Source: Datura wrightii (taxonomy: Eukaryota; Streptophyta; Magnoliopsida; Solanales; Solanaceae). From it: a stretch of 64,000 nucleotides of DNA. The notes under the pieces were generated by a model that had not been told where the DNA came from, did no database searches, and saw only the letters and a list, made by a program, of their open reading frames with translations. The stretch is from NCBI GenBank assembly GCA_035772735.1, contig JASDFA010000006.1, forward strand, positions 26,577,501 through 26,641,500, written 5' to 3'. This document shows positions 35,153 to 48,142 of this stretch, in pieces. Position 1 is the first letter of the stretch. Every line of letters begins with the position of its first letter. The position numbers were made by a program, and so were the translations under genes.

Positions 35153-38100
35153 TCAAAAACTGATACCTAAGGTCGAAACTGAGCCGGTAGGGAAGAAATG
35201 TGGGTATCTTGCCATCATGTCCGCTTCGGTCTCCCGCGTAGCTCATTCAACGTGCTAATTCCTCCTTAAAATCTTAACTAAAGCTACCTCTTTGTTCCTA
35301 AGCCTTCGAATTTGTCGATCCAAAATTTCAACAAGAATTTCTTCGTAACTAAGGTTGTCTTTCACACCAACGCTGTCTATCGGAACTACCAAGGCTGTAT
35401 CACCCAAGCACTTCTTCAAAAATGATACATGGAACATGGGATGAACTGAAGGCAAGTCCAACTCATACTCCACCTTACAAACTCTTCTCACAACCCAGCA
35501 GGGGCCAATATAGCGGGGACTAAGTTTACCTTTCTTTCTGAACCGCATGACTCCCTTCATGCGAGATACCTTTAGAAACACCAAGTCGTCTACATCAAAC
35601 TCCAATTCTCTTCTTCTCACATTCGCATACAATTTCTGACAACTCTGAGCGGGTTTCAACTGGTCCCTTATCAACTTAACCTTCACCAACACCTCATGAA
35701 CCGAATCTGGTCCTACCATAGCTACCTCACCAATCTCAAACCATCCGATGGGAGATCTGCACCTTAGCCCGTAGAGAGCCTCGAACGGTGCCATTTGGAT
35801 ACTAGAGTGGTAACTGCTATTATAAGCAAACTCGATCAGGGGAAAATGATAATCCCAACTACCTTTAAAATCCATAACACATGCCCTCAACATATCCTCA
35901 AGAGTCTGAATGGTTCGTTTTGCTTGGCCTTCTGTTTGAGGATGAAACGTCGTGCTTAGCTTAACCTGAGTCCCGAGCACCTTTTGTAAAGAACGCCAGA
36001 ATTGAGAAGTAAACTGAGTACCTCAGTCTGAAATAATAGACAAGGGCACTCCATAAAGCCGAACCAAACTCCCAAATATACAACTTAGCATAATCGTCTG
36101 CTGAATCCATGGTCTTGACCGGTAGGAAGTGTGCAGCCTTGGTCAACCTATCCACCACTACCCAAATGGAGTCGTATTGTGGCACATACATGGTAGACCT
36201 ACAATGAAGTCCATATTGATTTCTTACCGCTTCCAAGTGGGAATGGAAATATCCTGAAGTACGTCTCTCGGTCTTTGGTGTTCAACTTTCACCTACTGAC
36301 AGTTTGGACATTTTGCTACGAACTCCACAATATCCTTTTTCATACCATCCCACCAACATATTTCTCACAAATCCCGATACATTTTCGTGGATCCTGGATG
36401 AATAGAATATCTGGTACCATGTGCCTCATGCAATATCCGAACTCTTAAATTATCAACGTCCAAAACACATAGTCGACCCTGGTATCGCAGCATGCCATCT
36501 CCCCCTTGGGAGAAAACCTCCACTTTCAGACTCCACACCACCTCCTTGAGCTTCCTCAATATTGGATCCTCATCTTGCCTGGATTTAACATCAACTACCA
36601 AGGACGATTCCGACCCATTATGCACAACCACACCGCCATCGGTTGAATCGATCAATCTAACTCCCAGTCTTGCAAGACGATGGACATCTTTCACCAACTC
36701 CTTCTTCCCTTCATCCACATGGGACACACTCTCGATTGAGAGCCTACTAAGCGCATCCGCAACCACATTAGCCTTGCCTGGGTGGTAAAGGACACTCATG
36801 TCATAATCCTTAAGTAACTCCAACCACCTCCTTTGTCGAAGATTTAGATCCTTTTGTGTGAACACATACTGCAAGATCTTGTGATCCGTAAATACATCCA
36901 CGTGGACCCCATACAAGTAATGACGCCATATCTTCAAGGCGAACACCGCCGCAGCCAATTGAAGATCATGGGTCGGGTAATTCTTTTCATGCAACTTCAG
37001 TTGTCGAGAGTCATAAGCTATCACCGTCACACGCTGCATCAAGACACACCCAAGTCCAACTCTAGAAGCATCACAATACAACAGGAAACCATTGTTACCC
37101 TCGGATAGGGTCAACACTATTGCTGAAGTAAGTCGAGCCTTCAACTCTTGGAAGCTTTTCTCACAAGCCTCCGACCATTGAAACTTCACCTTATTCTGAG
37201 TCAACTTAGTCAAAGGAGCTGCAATAGATGAGAAACCCTCCACAAATCTCCGATAGTAGCCATCTAAGCCCAAGAAACTCTGAATATCTGAAGGATTCAC
37301 CGGTTTGGGCCAATTCTTCACCGCCTCAATTTTCTGCCAATCTACTTTTATGCCTTCGCTGTCCACCACATGGCCCAAGAATGCCATCAAGTCCAACCAA
37401 AACTCACACTTGCTAAACTTTGCATACAATTGACATTGCTTGAGGGTCTGGAGCACCACTCTCAAGTGAGCGGCATGCTCCTTCTAGCTCCGAGAGTATA
37501 CCAAGGTGTCATCAATGAACACGATCACGAACATGTCCAAATATGGCTTGAACACTCTGTTCATCAGGTCCATAAAAGCTACAGGAGCATTCGTTAGTCC
37601 AAAAGACATAACTACAAACTCATAATGACCATACCGTGTTCTGAATGTCGTCTTCGGGATATCACTCTCCCGAACACTTAGCTGATGATACCTAGATCTG
37701 AGATCTATCTTCGAGAAACACTTAGCATCCTAAAGCTAATCGAACAAATCATTGATCCTAGGTAAGAGATACCTATTCTTGACAATAAATTTGTTCAACT
37801 GTCGATAATCAATGCACATACAAAGGGAACCATCTTTCTTCCAAACAAATAATACTGGTGTGCCCCATGGTGATTGGCTCGGTCTAATGAAACCCTTATC
37901 TAGAAAATCCTTTAACTGATCCTTCAACTCTTTTAGCTCGGCTGGAGCCATCCTGTAGGGAGGAATAGATATAGGCTGCATATCGGGAAGAAGGTCAATA
38001 CCAAAATCAATCTCCCGCTTGGGAGGAATACTTGGCAAATCATCAGGAAAGACCTCTGGATACCCACATACTACTGGAACTGACTGGATAGTCGGGGTCT

Positions 38101-38700
38101 CGGACTCAACATCCTTGACCCTAACCAAATGATACATGCAACCCTTAGAAATCATTTTTTCGGCCTTGAGATAGAAAACAAAGCGACCTACATGCACAGC
38201 TGAACTACCCTTCCATTCTAAGATTGGCTCGCCCTTCTACAATTAATGGAAGCATAACAAGCATACAGCCAATCCATGCCGACAATAAAATCAAAATCTG
38301 TTATGGCTAACTCTATCAGATCTGCTGAGGTGACCTTATAGAGAACCAAGACTAGGCAAGTTCTATACACCCATCTAACGATAACTAAGTTACCTACTGG
38401 AGTAGAAACCGAGAAGGATTCTAACAAGACATCGGGACTAACTCCGAAGCTATTGGCTACATAAGGTGTAACAAAGGACAAGGTGTCCCCTGGATCTAAC
38501 AATGAATAAACATCAACATGGAAGACTCGTAACATACTAGTAACTAGGTCCGGGGAGACCTCCTGCTCCTGATGGGATGCTAGAACATAGAATCTTTTCT
38601 GGTGTTGACCGCCAACTACACTGGTAGATGCCCCCTGATGTGCTGAGTGAGGGGGTGGGGCTATCGAGCTAAAACCAGGGCTACGACCCCTAACCTGTTC
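35153..38700 (-). pseudogene. T6 pol: protease, RT, RNase H, integrase, chromodomain-like tail
   Basis: Reading leftwards, protease is at about 38210-38540 with 'LLDPGDTLSFVTPY' (Ala of the active-site block changed to Asp) and a short deletion after 'YASINCR'. The linker 'IPPKREIDFGIDLLPDMQPI' leads to RT (37460-38000) with 'KKDGSLCMCIDYRQLNK', 'SKIDLRSRYHQL' and 'VFIDDTLVYSRS' near 37505. Unlike T1, T3, T4 and T5, the codon before LKDFLDKG is Gln, not TAG. A 366-codon open frame (36365-37465) covers the RT connection, all of RNase H ('YCDASRVGLG', 'VFTDHKILQYV', 'GKANVVADALSRLS') and the start of the integrase zinc domain. Integrase continues at 35961-36360 with a frameshift, TGA at 36023-36025 replacing Arg of SDRGTQF, then an open 241-codon frame to 35255 ('QTEGQAKRTIQTLEDML', 'YNSSYHSSIQMAPFEALYG'). 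The tail 'MARYPHFFPTGS' ends near 35153. Confidence 0.9.
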
Positions 38701-39779
38701 CTATCTCGCTATTGGACAATCTCTAAACATGTTTCCAGGTTGCTCGCACCCGAAACATGCACTCGAACCTGCCAAGCACTGGCATATATGCCCTCGGCCA
38801 CATCTGAGACAAAATGGAACACCTAAATCTGCGGGCCTGGTGCTCAGACCCCTCGAGCCTGATGCTCGTCCTCTCTGATAGTGCCTAGGCCTAGATGGCA
38901 CACTCGAAGCTGATGAATCTAGGGCAGATGATCTCTGGTAGGTCTGCTGATGGTGCCTACCTCCTGACCTATACTGAGGAGATCTGTGATCATCAGTCCT
39001 AGCCCTTTTGGCCTCTCTCTCTCCCGAATGCCCTGCCTCCATCTGTTGGGCGTACAACACCATCCGAGGGAAGTCCATATCCTGATGGAGTATAGCAATC
39101 TTCTATTCCTTATCCAAGTAGCCTGGTATTCCATGCAAATACCTGCTCACTCATGCCCTCTAGTCGGCCACCAACTCAGGAGCGTACTTTTATAGGAGGG
39201 TGAACTCAAGGGAATACTATAGTAGTGTAATCCTCCCTTGCTTCAGATTTAAGAACTCAGCTGCCTTCAGCTCCCTCATCTCCCACGGGAAGAACCGGTC
39301 GAGGAATGCAACCTGAAACTTCTCCCATGTGACCGGACCTGCTCCAGCAACCCTGTTGTCTTTCCACTGGTGGAACCAAATATGCACAACCCCCTTCAAC
39401 TGATAGGACGCCAACTCTACACACTCTACACTACTCACCCCCATAACTTAGGTGATCTTGATGATCTCATCAATGAAGTCATGTGGGTCCTCACCTACGT
39501 TGGACCCCAAGTACTCCAGCAGGTTCATCCTCAAAAAGTCCCTGACTCGAGTCGCGCTGCACTACCCTTCTGCGGAACATGTGCAACGTCCTGCTGATTG
39601 ACCTGAACGGTCAAGGCCTATGCAAGCATCTGGATAGTGGCCCAAAACTCAGCGTAGGCGGCTGGCTCTTGTGCCTGAGGCTCCTAAACTGGTGGGACCT
39701 GCTAATTCCCATGACCCATGCCATCCTCGTGGCCTTTACCGTCTCCATTTCTCTTTCCATTCATTCTTTGAGGAGCCAT
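38701..39779 (-). pseudogene. T6 gag, broken
   Basis: ATG at 39777-39779 gives MAPQRMNGKRNGDG, the same N-terminus as T1 and T5. Stops and a frameshift follow at about 39490-39710. 39217-39444 encodes 'VECVELASYQLKGV', 'VTWEKFQVAFLDRFFP' and 'EFLNLKQG'. 38701-39078 is open: 'MDFPRMVLYAQQMEAGH', a Ser/Arg/Gln-rich linker, 'FCLRCGRGHICQCLAG' and the second knuckle 'CFGCEQPGNMFRDCP', in which the zinc-binding His is replaced by Asn. Gag passes into protease after a stop at 38701. Confidence 0.87.
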
Positions 39780-39971
39780 GATTCTGCAATCACGAATAGC
39801 ATGAATTAGAGGGATAGAAAGACTCTTCATCGCACGATATAGATCATGAAAGATGGGAACATTTCCTAGAACGTTTCATAGCCTCATCGTCATAAGTGTG
39901 GCACTCTTCACACTCATTAAAAAGACTCTACTTAACGCGTCTTTCAGACTCCCTAGGACACTTCAAACTTA

Positions 39972-39985
39972 TGGCTCTGATACCA
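39972..39985 (-). promoter_or_regulatory. T6 primer binding site (tRNA-iMet)
   Basis: The minus strand reads TGGTATCAGAGCCA, a perfect 14-base match, four bases inside the 5' LTR. Confidence 0.92.
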
Positions 39986-39989
39986 AGTT

Positions 39990-42653
39990 TGTCACGACCC
40001 GCGTGTAGACCTGGATCGCGGACACGGGAAAAAGGACCCCGAGAGACCCCAAGTCGACCAATGGCTTAAGAATTCACTAACTCATTCAATAAACATGAAA
40101 AAACATAATCATAAACTCAGCAAAAGTCTAACTTTACATAACAACAGAATTAACATCTGAAGCTGAAAATATGTCCAAGTCTGATAAGCCTCTAATATGG
40201 ACAAGCTGATGAGACAATACCCCCAACTAACTCAGTAATACTGAAACTGAAAATACAACCAAGATAACTAAAAGTCTAGTCATCGACAGATGAGGACTCA
40301 CCAACTAAGCATGTACTGACTCAGATAAGCGACTATGAAAGGGGATGGACCTGAGAACTGGATCCTTCATCATGAAATGATGCAGCATATAAAGTATGCA
40401 ATTAGTACGTGGAATGTACCAAGTATGCTAGGCAAGTAAAACCGCCAGAGCAATATAAGTCTTTTAAAACAAGTCATACCTATACAATAATCATTAAGGA
40501 TAAGAAGAAGATCACAAACATTCATTTTGAAATCATCCTTATTTTATACGTGATCATGCATGGCTTTAGAACATGATAACTAACTCGAATGACTCAAAGC
40601 TAAGTCATAACATTTATATCAAAAGCTGAAGAATGAGTCAAACCTTGCATTTTGAACATGCATGCATAAGATAATCATCATGAATAATGGATATGCAACT
40701 TCGAATGATATAGACAGTGGGAGACTAGTCACTCAACCGACATACCATGATAGAGCTTACGTGGTCCCAACTATTACACTCAAGTGGGCAGAGCCGTCCA
40801 AAACCTTGCCAGGGCTAAAGACGCTACCATGATATCAATATCAGGATGAAAGTGGACGTTCGGGCCGGGGATAACTCACAAGGGAGGTCCCAAAAATATA
40901 ATAGAATCAACCTACGTTGGCGTGTAGTTCTCGGGCATAGGGTTCTCGACCCTTAGCCCGCTCGGTGCTAGACTCTTCTCCCAAAACATGCAATGCTCTA
41001 CATTGTATAAATACAAAGCTCAACATCGTCTAGTGACGAAGCTTAACATGAATTCACGCATAAAATCAACATTGTATGAAACGAAACTCAACATTGTCTA
41101 TTGAAAAAGCTCATTACGAAATTATGCATATACTAGACATCATATAAATATGAAGCTCAACAATGTCATCTCGACAAAGCTTTGAATGAAATCATGCTAA
41201 GACTCAACATCATGTGAAATGAAGCTTAATGACAACATACATCTCAATTACAAATTCATGCATATGAGAAGCTTTAATTTGACACATACCACAAGCTCAA
41301 AGAATAGTGGGTGACCTTATTCCAAAATCAAGTGGTAAGCCTACTTTAGAAATATCACTTCATCATCAATATAAGGGCCTTACCCAAAACCTTATCATGC
41401 TTGAACACATACAATTTATTTGAAAACATTATAATTTGGGAGATTTCACTCCAAAACGAGGTAATAAAGCCAGTTCAAGAAAAATCATCATTCATACTAA
41501 TCATTGGGCCCACCCAAAGCTTCATCATACTTGATTCTATTTAATCTTCTTTGAAAACATCATCAAAATCATGGGTAAGGTTGGAAACATGCCTCTCATC
41601 ATCTATTCCATCATCATCACATTCTTCAACAATCACTTCTATTATGAACTATCCACACATGGGCGTCTTAGATTCAATTTATAGAAAAGCAATTTTGTAA
41701 AAGAAATTAAGTTAGAATCCACCCAAGCTCAATAAATCATCAATATCAACACAATTTAATCATACCCATGAGTAGAGATGTAAGAATCAAGAAATTGAAT
41801 GAAAACACATACTTGATCATCACAAACCAATCACAAATTGATAGGGAATGGGCATGGGTGTGGAAGGAAGCACCCACTCATAGCCTTACATACCCGGGAT
41901 TAAAGAATTCTAACCATTCCTAATTGCCTAGTTGAGATTCCAATTGGAAACCTTGAGATTTCACCTTGAACCTTCCCTTCACACCTTCAAACTTGCATGC
42001 ATGAGAGTAATGGCATAGAATAGGTTTTTCCCTGCTAAAACCCCTCTAGTACGAGCTTAAAATGACGCTGTGTAGGCCCTTAGAACAAAGGAATTACAAA
42101 AATACCCTTACTAAATTTGCAGGAAAACACTGCAAGGTGACCCTAATGGGTGACTTGACGATTCATCAGGATGGGCAACCACTCGTCGAGTTGCCTATCA
42201 AGTACACTGGTAAACTTATCTGTTGGGGCTCGTAACGGGAAGATAACAACTCATACCTCGAGACCACGACTCGTGGTCACCTTTCATCAATTACACTACC
42301 TTAATTCCCAATAATAATCCACATGCTTGCTCACGACTATCCTCACAAGTTGTTGGGACTAACCATGACTCGTGGGGTCCCATCCATTAAGTACACTGGA
42401 TAATTCCTCCTTTAATATTCCAACTCCACCCCACGATTGACATGACGACTCGTGGTGGCTGCCCATGAGTCGTTGATTCACTTGTGGGGACTTCGATCCC
42501 TCAATCACTCCAGTCCTTCCCACGGGTCACTTGACGACTTGTGGGGTCTTCTCATGATTCGTTCAGTGACTCGATCTACAACTGCTGCAACATTTTTTTA
42601 GTTTTTCTCCAATTCACTTCTGGGTCCGATCCTTGAATTCTCGAGGTATAACA
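39990..42653 (-). repeat. T6 5' LTR
   Basis: 2664 bp, the partner of 32248-34940, ending TCGAGGTATAACA on the plus strand. It carries the same degenerate tandem block (40990-41240) and U3 palindromes (about 42140-42560). Confidence 0.92.
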
Positions 42654-43061
42654 CGTACTCTATATTGTATCGTTTCATGATAACGTCCCCGACACTCAGT
42701 TTCCGCCCCATCAGTAGCTAGTTCTAGAGTTAGCACCCAGCTTAGTGGTGAGTCCTCATCTCCCGAGGACCATTTGATTTCATATGTTGATATACTTTTA
42801 GTTTCAGTATTACAGAGTTAGTTGGGATCTTGTCCCATCAACTCAATAGACTTAGAGGCTTTTCAAACAATAGAATGTATTCAGCTTCATATTTGTGTAT
42901 TTCTGATGTTATGATTGTTTTAGACTTCCACTAAGATTAGTATATCAGTCCTTCCATTTAATTAATTGAGTTAGATGAATGTTCATGCCATGGATCAACT
43001 TGGCGTCTCTCGGGGCTCCTTGTCCCGTATCTCGATCAAACCCTCCGTTTGGGTCGTGACA
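42654..43061 (+). repeat. T5 5' LTR, second part
   Basis: Begins with the T6 target duplication CGTAC and continues the T5 LTR to 'gggtcgtgaca' at 43061. It matches 50100-50509. Confidence 0.9.
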
Positions 43062-43065
43062 AACT

Positions 43066-43079
43066 TAGTATCAGAGCAA
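43066..43079 (+). promoter_or_regulatory. T5 primer binding site (tRNA-iMet), degenerate
   Basis: The sequence 'tagtatcagagcaa' has two changes relative to TGGTATCAGAGCCA. It follows the LTR after a four-base spacer. Confidence 0.85.
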
Positions 43080-43270
43080 TAGGTTTGAAGTGTCCTAGGG
43101 TGTCTGAAAACCATGTTAAGTAGAGTATTTTTCATGGGTGTGAATCACGCCACACTTATGATGAAGAGGCTGTGAGACATTTAGGAAATGTTCCCTTCTT
43201 TCATGATCTATGTCGTGCGATGAAATGTCTCCCTGTCATTCTAATTCATGCTCTTCGTGATTGTAGAATA

Positions 43271-44500
43271 GTGGCTCCCCACAGAGTAAATGGTAGGAGG
43301 AATGGAAATGGAAACAGCCACGAGGATGGCAACGAAGACGGGCACCAGCGAGCCCCACCAATCCAGGAGCACCATGCATCAGAGCCGGTTGCCCAAGCTG
43401 AGTTCTGGGTAGCTATTTAGATGCTGGCATAGGCCATGACTGCTCAGGTCATCCAACATGTAGTGGCGCATGTTCTGCAAAATAGAAATGCGGCGGCTAC
43501 TTGAGTTAAGGATTTCTTGAGAATGAACCCACCAAAGTTCCTCGAGTTAAAAGTAGATGAGGACCCACATAAGTTTATTGATGAGATTGTGAAGATCACC
43601 CAAGTCATGGGGGTGAATGGAGTTGAGTGTGTGGAGTTCTCCTCGTATCAGTTGAAAGGGGTCATACACATCTGATTTCGACAATGGAAAGATAGTAGGG
43701 CCACCGGAGCGGGCCCCGTTACTTAGGAGGAGTTCCATGTTACGCTCCTAGATCGGTTTTTCTCTCGTGAGATGAGGGAGCTAAAGGAAGCCGAGTTTGT
43801 AAATATTAATCAAGGGAGGATGACAGTGTAGGAGTACGCCCTTGAGTTCACTCGCTTATCAAAGTATGCCCCAGAGTTAGTGGTGGATCGAAGGGCGCGC
43901 GTGACCAGGTTCGTTCATGGAGTGGCGAGGTACTTAGACAAGGATTGCAGGACCGCTATGCTCTACCAGGATATGGATTTCCCTTAGATAGTCTTGTACA
44001 GGTAGCATATGGATAGGGAGCATATGAGGGAGAGAGAGGCCAAGAAGGCCAGTACAAATAGTTATAGATTCTCTCAACCGAGGTCGAATGGTGGGCACCA
44101 ATACTAGAATCACCAGAGATCTTCAGCCCCAGCACTTCATTGTTGAGTGTGCCATCCAGACCTAGCCACGACTAGAGAGGGTGAGCATTAGGCTCTAGGG
44201 TTCAGAGCAGCAGGCCCGCAGATTCTAGCATCCCAATTTGCGGCAGGTGTGGTCAGGGACACACAGGCCAGTTTGGCAGGTTTGGGTGCTTGTTTTTGGT
44301 GTGGGAAGCCCGAACATATGCTCAGAGATTGCCCAGCAGCGAGACAGGGCCATGATGAAGGTCGAGGCCCAGCTTCTAGTTCAGCATCTATAGCAGCACG
44401 TCCCGCACAGTAGGGTGCTTTAACTAGTTCAGCTGGCGATTAGTGCCAGAAAAAATTCTATGCCCTCAAGTCCCATCAAGAGCAGGAGCATTCCTCGATG
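43271..44500 (+). pseudogene. T5 gag, broken, start codon mutated
   Basis: The conserved start position reads GTG at 43271-43273 (VAPHRVNGRRNGNG) where T1 has ATG and T6 ATG. Capsid blocks run from about 43530 to 44070: 'DEDPHKFIDEIVKI', 'VMGVNGVECVEFSSYQLKG', 'TRLSKYAPELVVDRRARV', 'ARYLDKDCRTAML'. Stops occur at 43419, 43671, 43722 and 43830. A Cys/His segment 'CGRCGQGH' near 44235 and the knuckle 'CFWCGKPEHMLRDCP' near 44292-44335 follow in different frames. The Gly before the zinc His is changed to Glu, but all four zinc ligands remain. Confidence 0.86.
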
Positions 44501-47500
44501 CAGTTAGTGGTATGTTATGAGTTTTCCATTTTGATGTTTATGCTTTGTTAGATCCGAGGGCTACCTCGCCTTTTATGAAACTTTACGTGGCTAGTAATGT
44601 CGGAATCAGTCCTGAAGTCTTGTTAGAACAATTCTCAGTTTCTACTCTAGTAGGTGATTTAGTCATAGCTAGACGGGTGTATAGAAGTTTCCCGGTCACA
44701 TTCCTTCAGAGAGTCACCTTAGTAGATTTGATAGAGTTAGCCATGACCGATTTCAATGTTATCCTCTGCATGGATTAGCTATTTGCATGTCATGCCTTAG
44801 TTAATTGTAGAACTCGGGCAGTAGAGTTCAGATTTTCAGGTGAGCCAGTCTTAGAGTGGAAGGGTAGTTCAGTTGTGCCTGTAGATCATTTCATTTCCTA
44901 CCTTAAGGCTAGAAAGATGATTTTCAAAAGTTGTATGTACCATCTAATTAGGGTTAAGGATGCGAAGTCCGAGTCCCCAACTATCCTGTCAATTCCAGTA
45001 GTATGCAAGTACCCAGAAGTGTTCCTTGATAATTGATTGGGTGTTCCTCCCTAGGGGGAATCGATTTTGGTATTGAACTTCTTCCCGTTATGCAGCCTAT
45101 ATCTATTTCTCCTTAGAGAATGGCTCCAGCTGAGCTAAAAGAGTTAAAAGAGTAGTTGAAGGACCTGTTGGGTAAGGATCTCATTAGGCCAAGAAGGTCT
45201 CCATGGGGTTCACCAGTTCTCTTCGTCCGAAAGAAAGATGGTTCTCTTCGTATGTGTATTAACTATTGGCAACTAAACAAGGTCACCATCAAGAACATGT
45301 ATCCTCTACCTAGGATTGATGACTTATTTGATCAGCTTTAGGGTGCCTAGTGTTTTTCAAAGATAGATCTCAGACCCGGGTACCATCAGCTTAGAGTTCG
45401 GGAGAGCGACATCCCGAAGACAACCTTCAGGATGCAATATGGTCATTATGAGTTTGTAATTATGTCGTTTAGGCTAACGAATGCTCCTGCATCTTTTATG
45501 AACTTGATGAACAGGGTGTTCAAGCCATACCTAGATTCGTTCATGATTGTGTTCATTGATGACATCCTGATATACTCTCGGAGCGAGGAGGAGCATGCCA
45601 CTCATTTGAGAGTGGTGCTACAGACTCTCAAGGATCACCAATTATATTTCAAATTCAGAAAGTGAAAGTTTTAGCTGAACTCGGTAGCATTTTTGGGCCA
45701 TGTGGTATCAAGTGAGGGCATACAAGTGGACTCTCAGAAAATAGAAGCGGTGAAGAATTGGCCTAGACCGGTGAATCTTTCAGATATCAGGAGTTTCTTT
45801 GGCCTAGTAGGCTACTATCAGAGATTCGTTGAAGGTTTTTCATCTATTGCAGCACCCTTGACCAAGTTGACCAAAAAGAAGGTGAAATTCCAATGGTCGG
45901 AGGCTTGTGAGAAGAGCTTCCAAGAGTTGAAGACTCGACTCACCTCAGTACCGATGTTAACCCTACCTGAGGGTACTTATGGGTTTGTGGTGTATTGTGA
46001 TGCTTCAAAGATCTAACTTAGGTGTATATTGATGCAAAATAGAAGAGTTATAGTTTATGCTTCTAGATAACTGAAAGTTCATGAGAAGAATTACCCGACC
46101 CATGATCTTGAGTCGGCTGCGATGGTATTCGCCTTGAAGATATGGCGACATTATTTGTATGGGGTCCATGTGGATGTGTTTACGGACCATAAGAGTCTAC
46201 AATACGTGTTTACCCAGAAGGATATCAATCTCCGACAAAGGAGGTGGTTGGAGTTACTCAAGGACTATGATATGAGTGTGCTTTACTATCCGGGCAAGGC
46301 TAATATAGTAGTAGACGAACTTAGTATACTCTCAATGGAGAGTGTGTCCCGTTTGGATGAGCAAAGAAAGGAGCTGTAAAGGATGTGCATCGACTTTCAA
46401 GGTTAGGAGTTCGGTTGGTTGACTCGGTCGATGGTGGTGTTATCGTTTAGAATGGATAAAAATTGTCTTTGGTGATTGATGCAAAAGCTAGACAAGACGA
46501 ATACCCTATTTTGGTAAAGTTAAAGGAAGACGTTCAAAATCAGAAGGTAGAGGTGTTCTCCAAAGGGGGAGATGGTGTGCTTCGATACCAGAGTCTCTTA
46601 TGTGTTTCGGATATCGGTGATTTGAGAATTCGATGTTGCACGAGGCTCATGGATCGAGGTATTCTATCCATCCAGGTGCCACCAAGATGTATCGTGACTT
46701 ATGGGAAGTCTATTTGTGGAATGGCATGAAGAAGGACATCGTGGAGTTTGTAGCTAAGTGCCCAAACTGTCAACAAGTAAAGGTTGAGCATTAGACACCG
46801 AGAGGTGTGCTTTAGGATATCAGTATTCCTACTTCGAAGTGGGAAGAAATCACTATGGACTTCATCACAGGGTTGCCTCGCACTCGACGGCAATATGACT
46901 CCATTTGAGTTGTTGTAGAGAGGTTGACCAAAGCTACTCATTTTCTATCGGTTAAAACCATAGAGGATTATGCCAAACTATACATCCGAGAGCTAGTTCG
47001 GTTGCATGGAGTGCCTTTGTCAATCATCTAAGACAGAGGTATCCAATTTACCTCTGATTTTTGGAGGTCATTTCAAAGAGGACTTGGTACTCAAGTTAAG
47101 CTTAGCACAGCATTTCAACCGCAAATGGATGGTCAAGCGGAGTGGCCAATTCAGACTCTCACATACATGTTGAAATCATGTGTGATTGACTGCAAAGGTA
47201 GTTGGAATGATCATTTTCCTCTTATAGAGTTTGCATACAATAACAACTACCATTCAAGTATTTAGATGGCTCCGTTTGAGGCTCTCTATGGGTGAAGATG
47301 TAGATCGGCTATTAGTTGGTTTAAAGTTGGTGCAGCTGCAATGATAGGACCAGATTCGGTCCATCAGGCTACGGAGAAGGTTCAGCTCATACTGGATAGG
47401 TTGAAAACAGCTCAAAGATGCAAAAAGCCTATGATGATGTGAGAATGAGAGAACTCAAGTTCGAAATGGATGATTGGGTGTTTCTGAAGGTGTCTCACAT

Positions 47501-47919
47501 GAAGGGAGTTATGTGGTTTGGAAAGAAAGAAAAACTCAGCCTTCGTTATGTTGGACCCTACGGAATTGTGAAACGGGTTGGCAAAGTGGCATATGAATTT
47601 TATTTGCCCTCAGTATTAGCTTCTGTGCATCCTGTATTCCATGTATCGCTCTTAAAGAAGTGTTTGGGTGATCCGGCTCTAGTTGTGCCGGTGGACAGTG
47701 TCAGTGTGAAAGACAGCCTTATTTCTGAAGAGATTCTTGGAAATACTGGATCTTCAGGTTTGAAGGCTAAGGAAAAAGGAATTAGCTTCAATTAAAGTTT
47801 TATAGAGGAATCATCATGTTGAGAGAGCTACGTGGGAAGCAGAAATGGATATGATGGCTAGATACCCACATATTTCTCTACCGGCTCGGCTCCAGCTTGA
47901 GGTATCAGTTTTGTCCTGA
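44501..47919 (+). pseudogene. T5 pol: protease, RT, RNase H, integrase, chromodomain-like tail, broken
   Basis: Protease (44520-44830) reads 'LLDPRATSPFMKLY': the active-site Gly is Arg, so it would be inactive. RT runs about 45120-45670 with 'VRKKDGSLRMCINYWQLNK', 'RYPLPRIDDLF'-type block with Met, 'MSFRLTNAPASF' and 'VFIDDILIYSRSEEEH' near 45548. TAG at 45153-45155 is shared with T1, T3 and T4. RNase H is at 45690-46380: 'YCDASKI', then a stop, 'VFTDHKSLQYVFTQKDINLRQRRW', 'YYPGKANIVVD'. Integrase from about 46463: a frameshift disrupts the zinc domain near 46630, 'MDFITGLPRTRRQYDSI' is near 46857, and TAA at 47029-47031 is shared with T1. 47418-47795 covers the C-terminal barrel ('VFLKVSHMKGVMWFGKKEKLS', 'HPVFHVSLLKKCLGDPALVVP'). 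The chromodomain-like tail 'MMARYPH' lies near 47848 in another frame. Confidence 0.88.
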
Positions 47920-48129
47920 AACTCTATCTAGTTTTCAAGTTCATTTCATATGCCCAAGTTTATTTTATGTATATGGATGCATGTATGATTCGCGAATTAA
48001 ATTTAGCTATGTAGTTTAAATCGAAGATAGTGATTCCGTTAGTTTTCAGTTTAAATTATCGTTATGTGAATATGATGATTGTGTTTCTCTGCTTTTCTGT
48101 ATGTTCTCCAACATTCGAGGATAATTCCC

Positions 48130-48142
48130 AAGGTGGAGATAT
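48130..48142 (+). promoter_or_regulatory. T5 polypurine tract
   Basis: AAGGTGGAGATAT lies immediately before the 3' LTR start TGTTATACCC. Confidence 0.85.

Larger units (their letters stand above)
32248..42653 (-). mobile_element. T6: full-length Tekay-type retrotransposon inside the T5 LTR
   Basis: 10,406 bp with LTRs 32248-34940 and 39990-42653, PPT, PBS and gag-pol. Target duplication CATAC (32243-32247) against CGTAC (42654-42658), one mismatch. Removal restores the T5 LTR sequence 'gaccgcatactctatattg', compare 50095-50120. The LTRs differ at about 12% of positions over the first 310 bases by hand count. This is the best-preserved Tekay copy, including the longest reading frame of the window. 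Confidence 0.93.

Noticed and set aside
36492..36788. Plus-strand 98-codon ORF and similar ORFs opposite to pol (for example 13674-13916, 17678-17920, 58493-58735)
   Set aside because: They are antisense shadows of the integrase or RNase H frames and recur only because the sense sequence is conserved.
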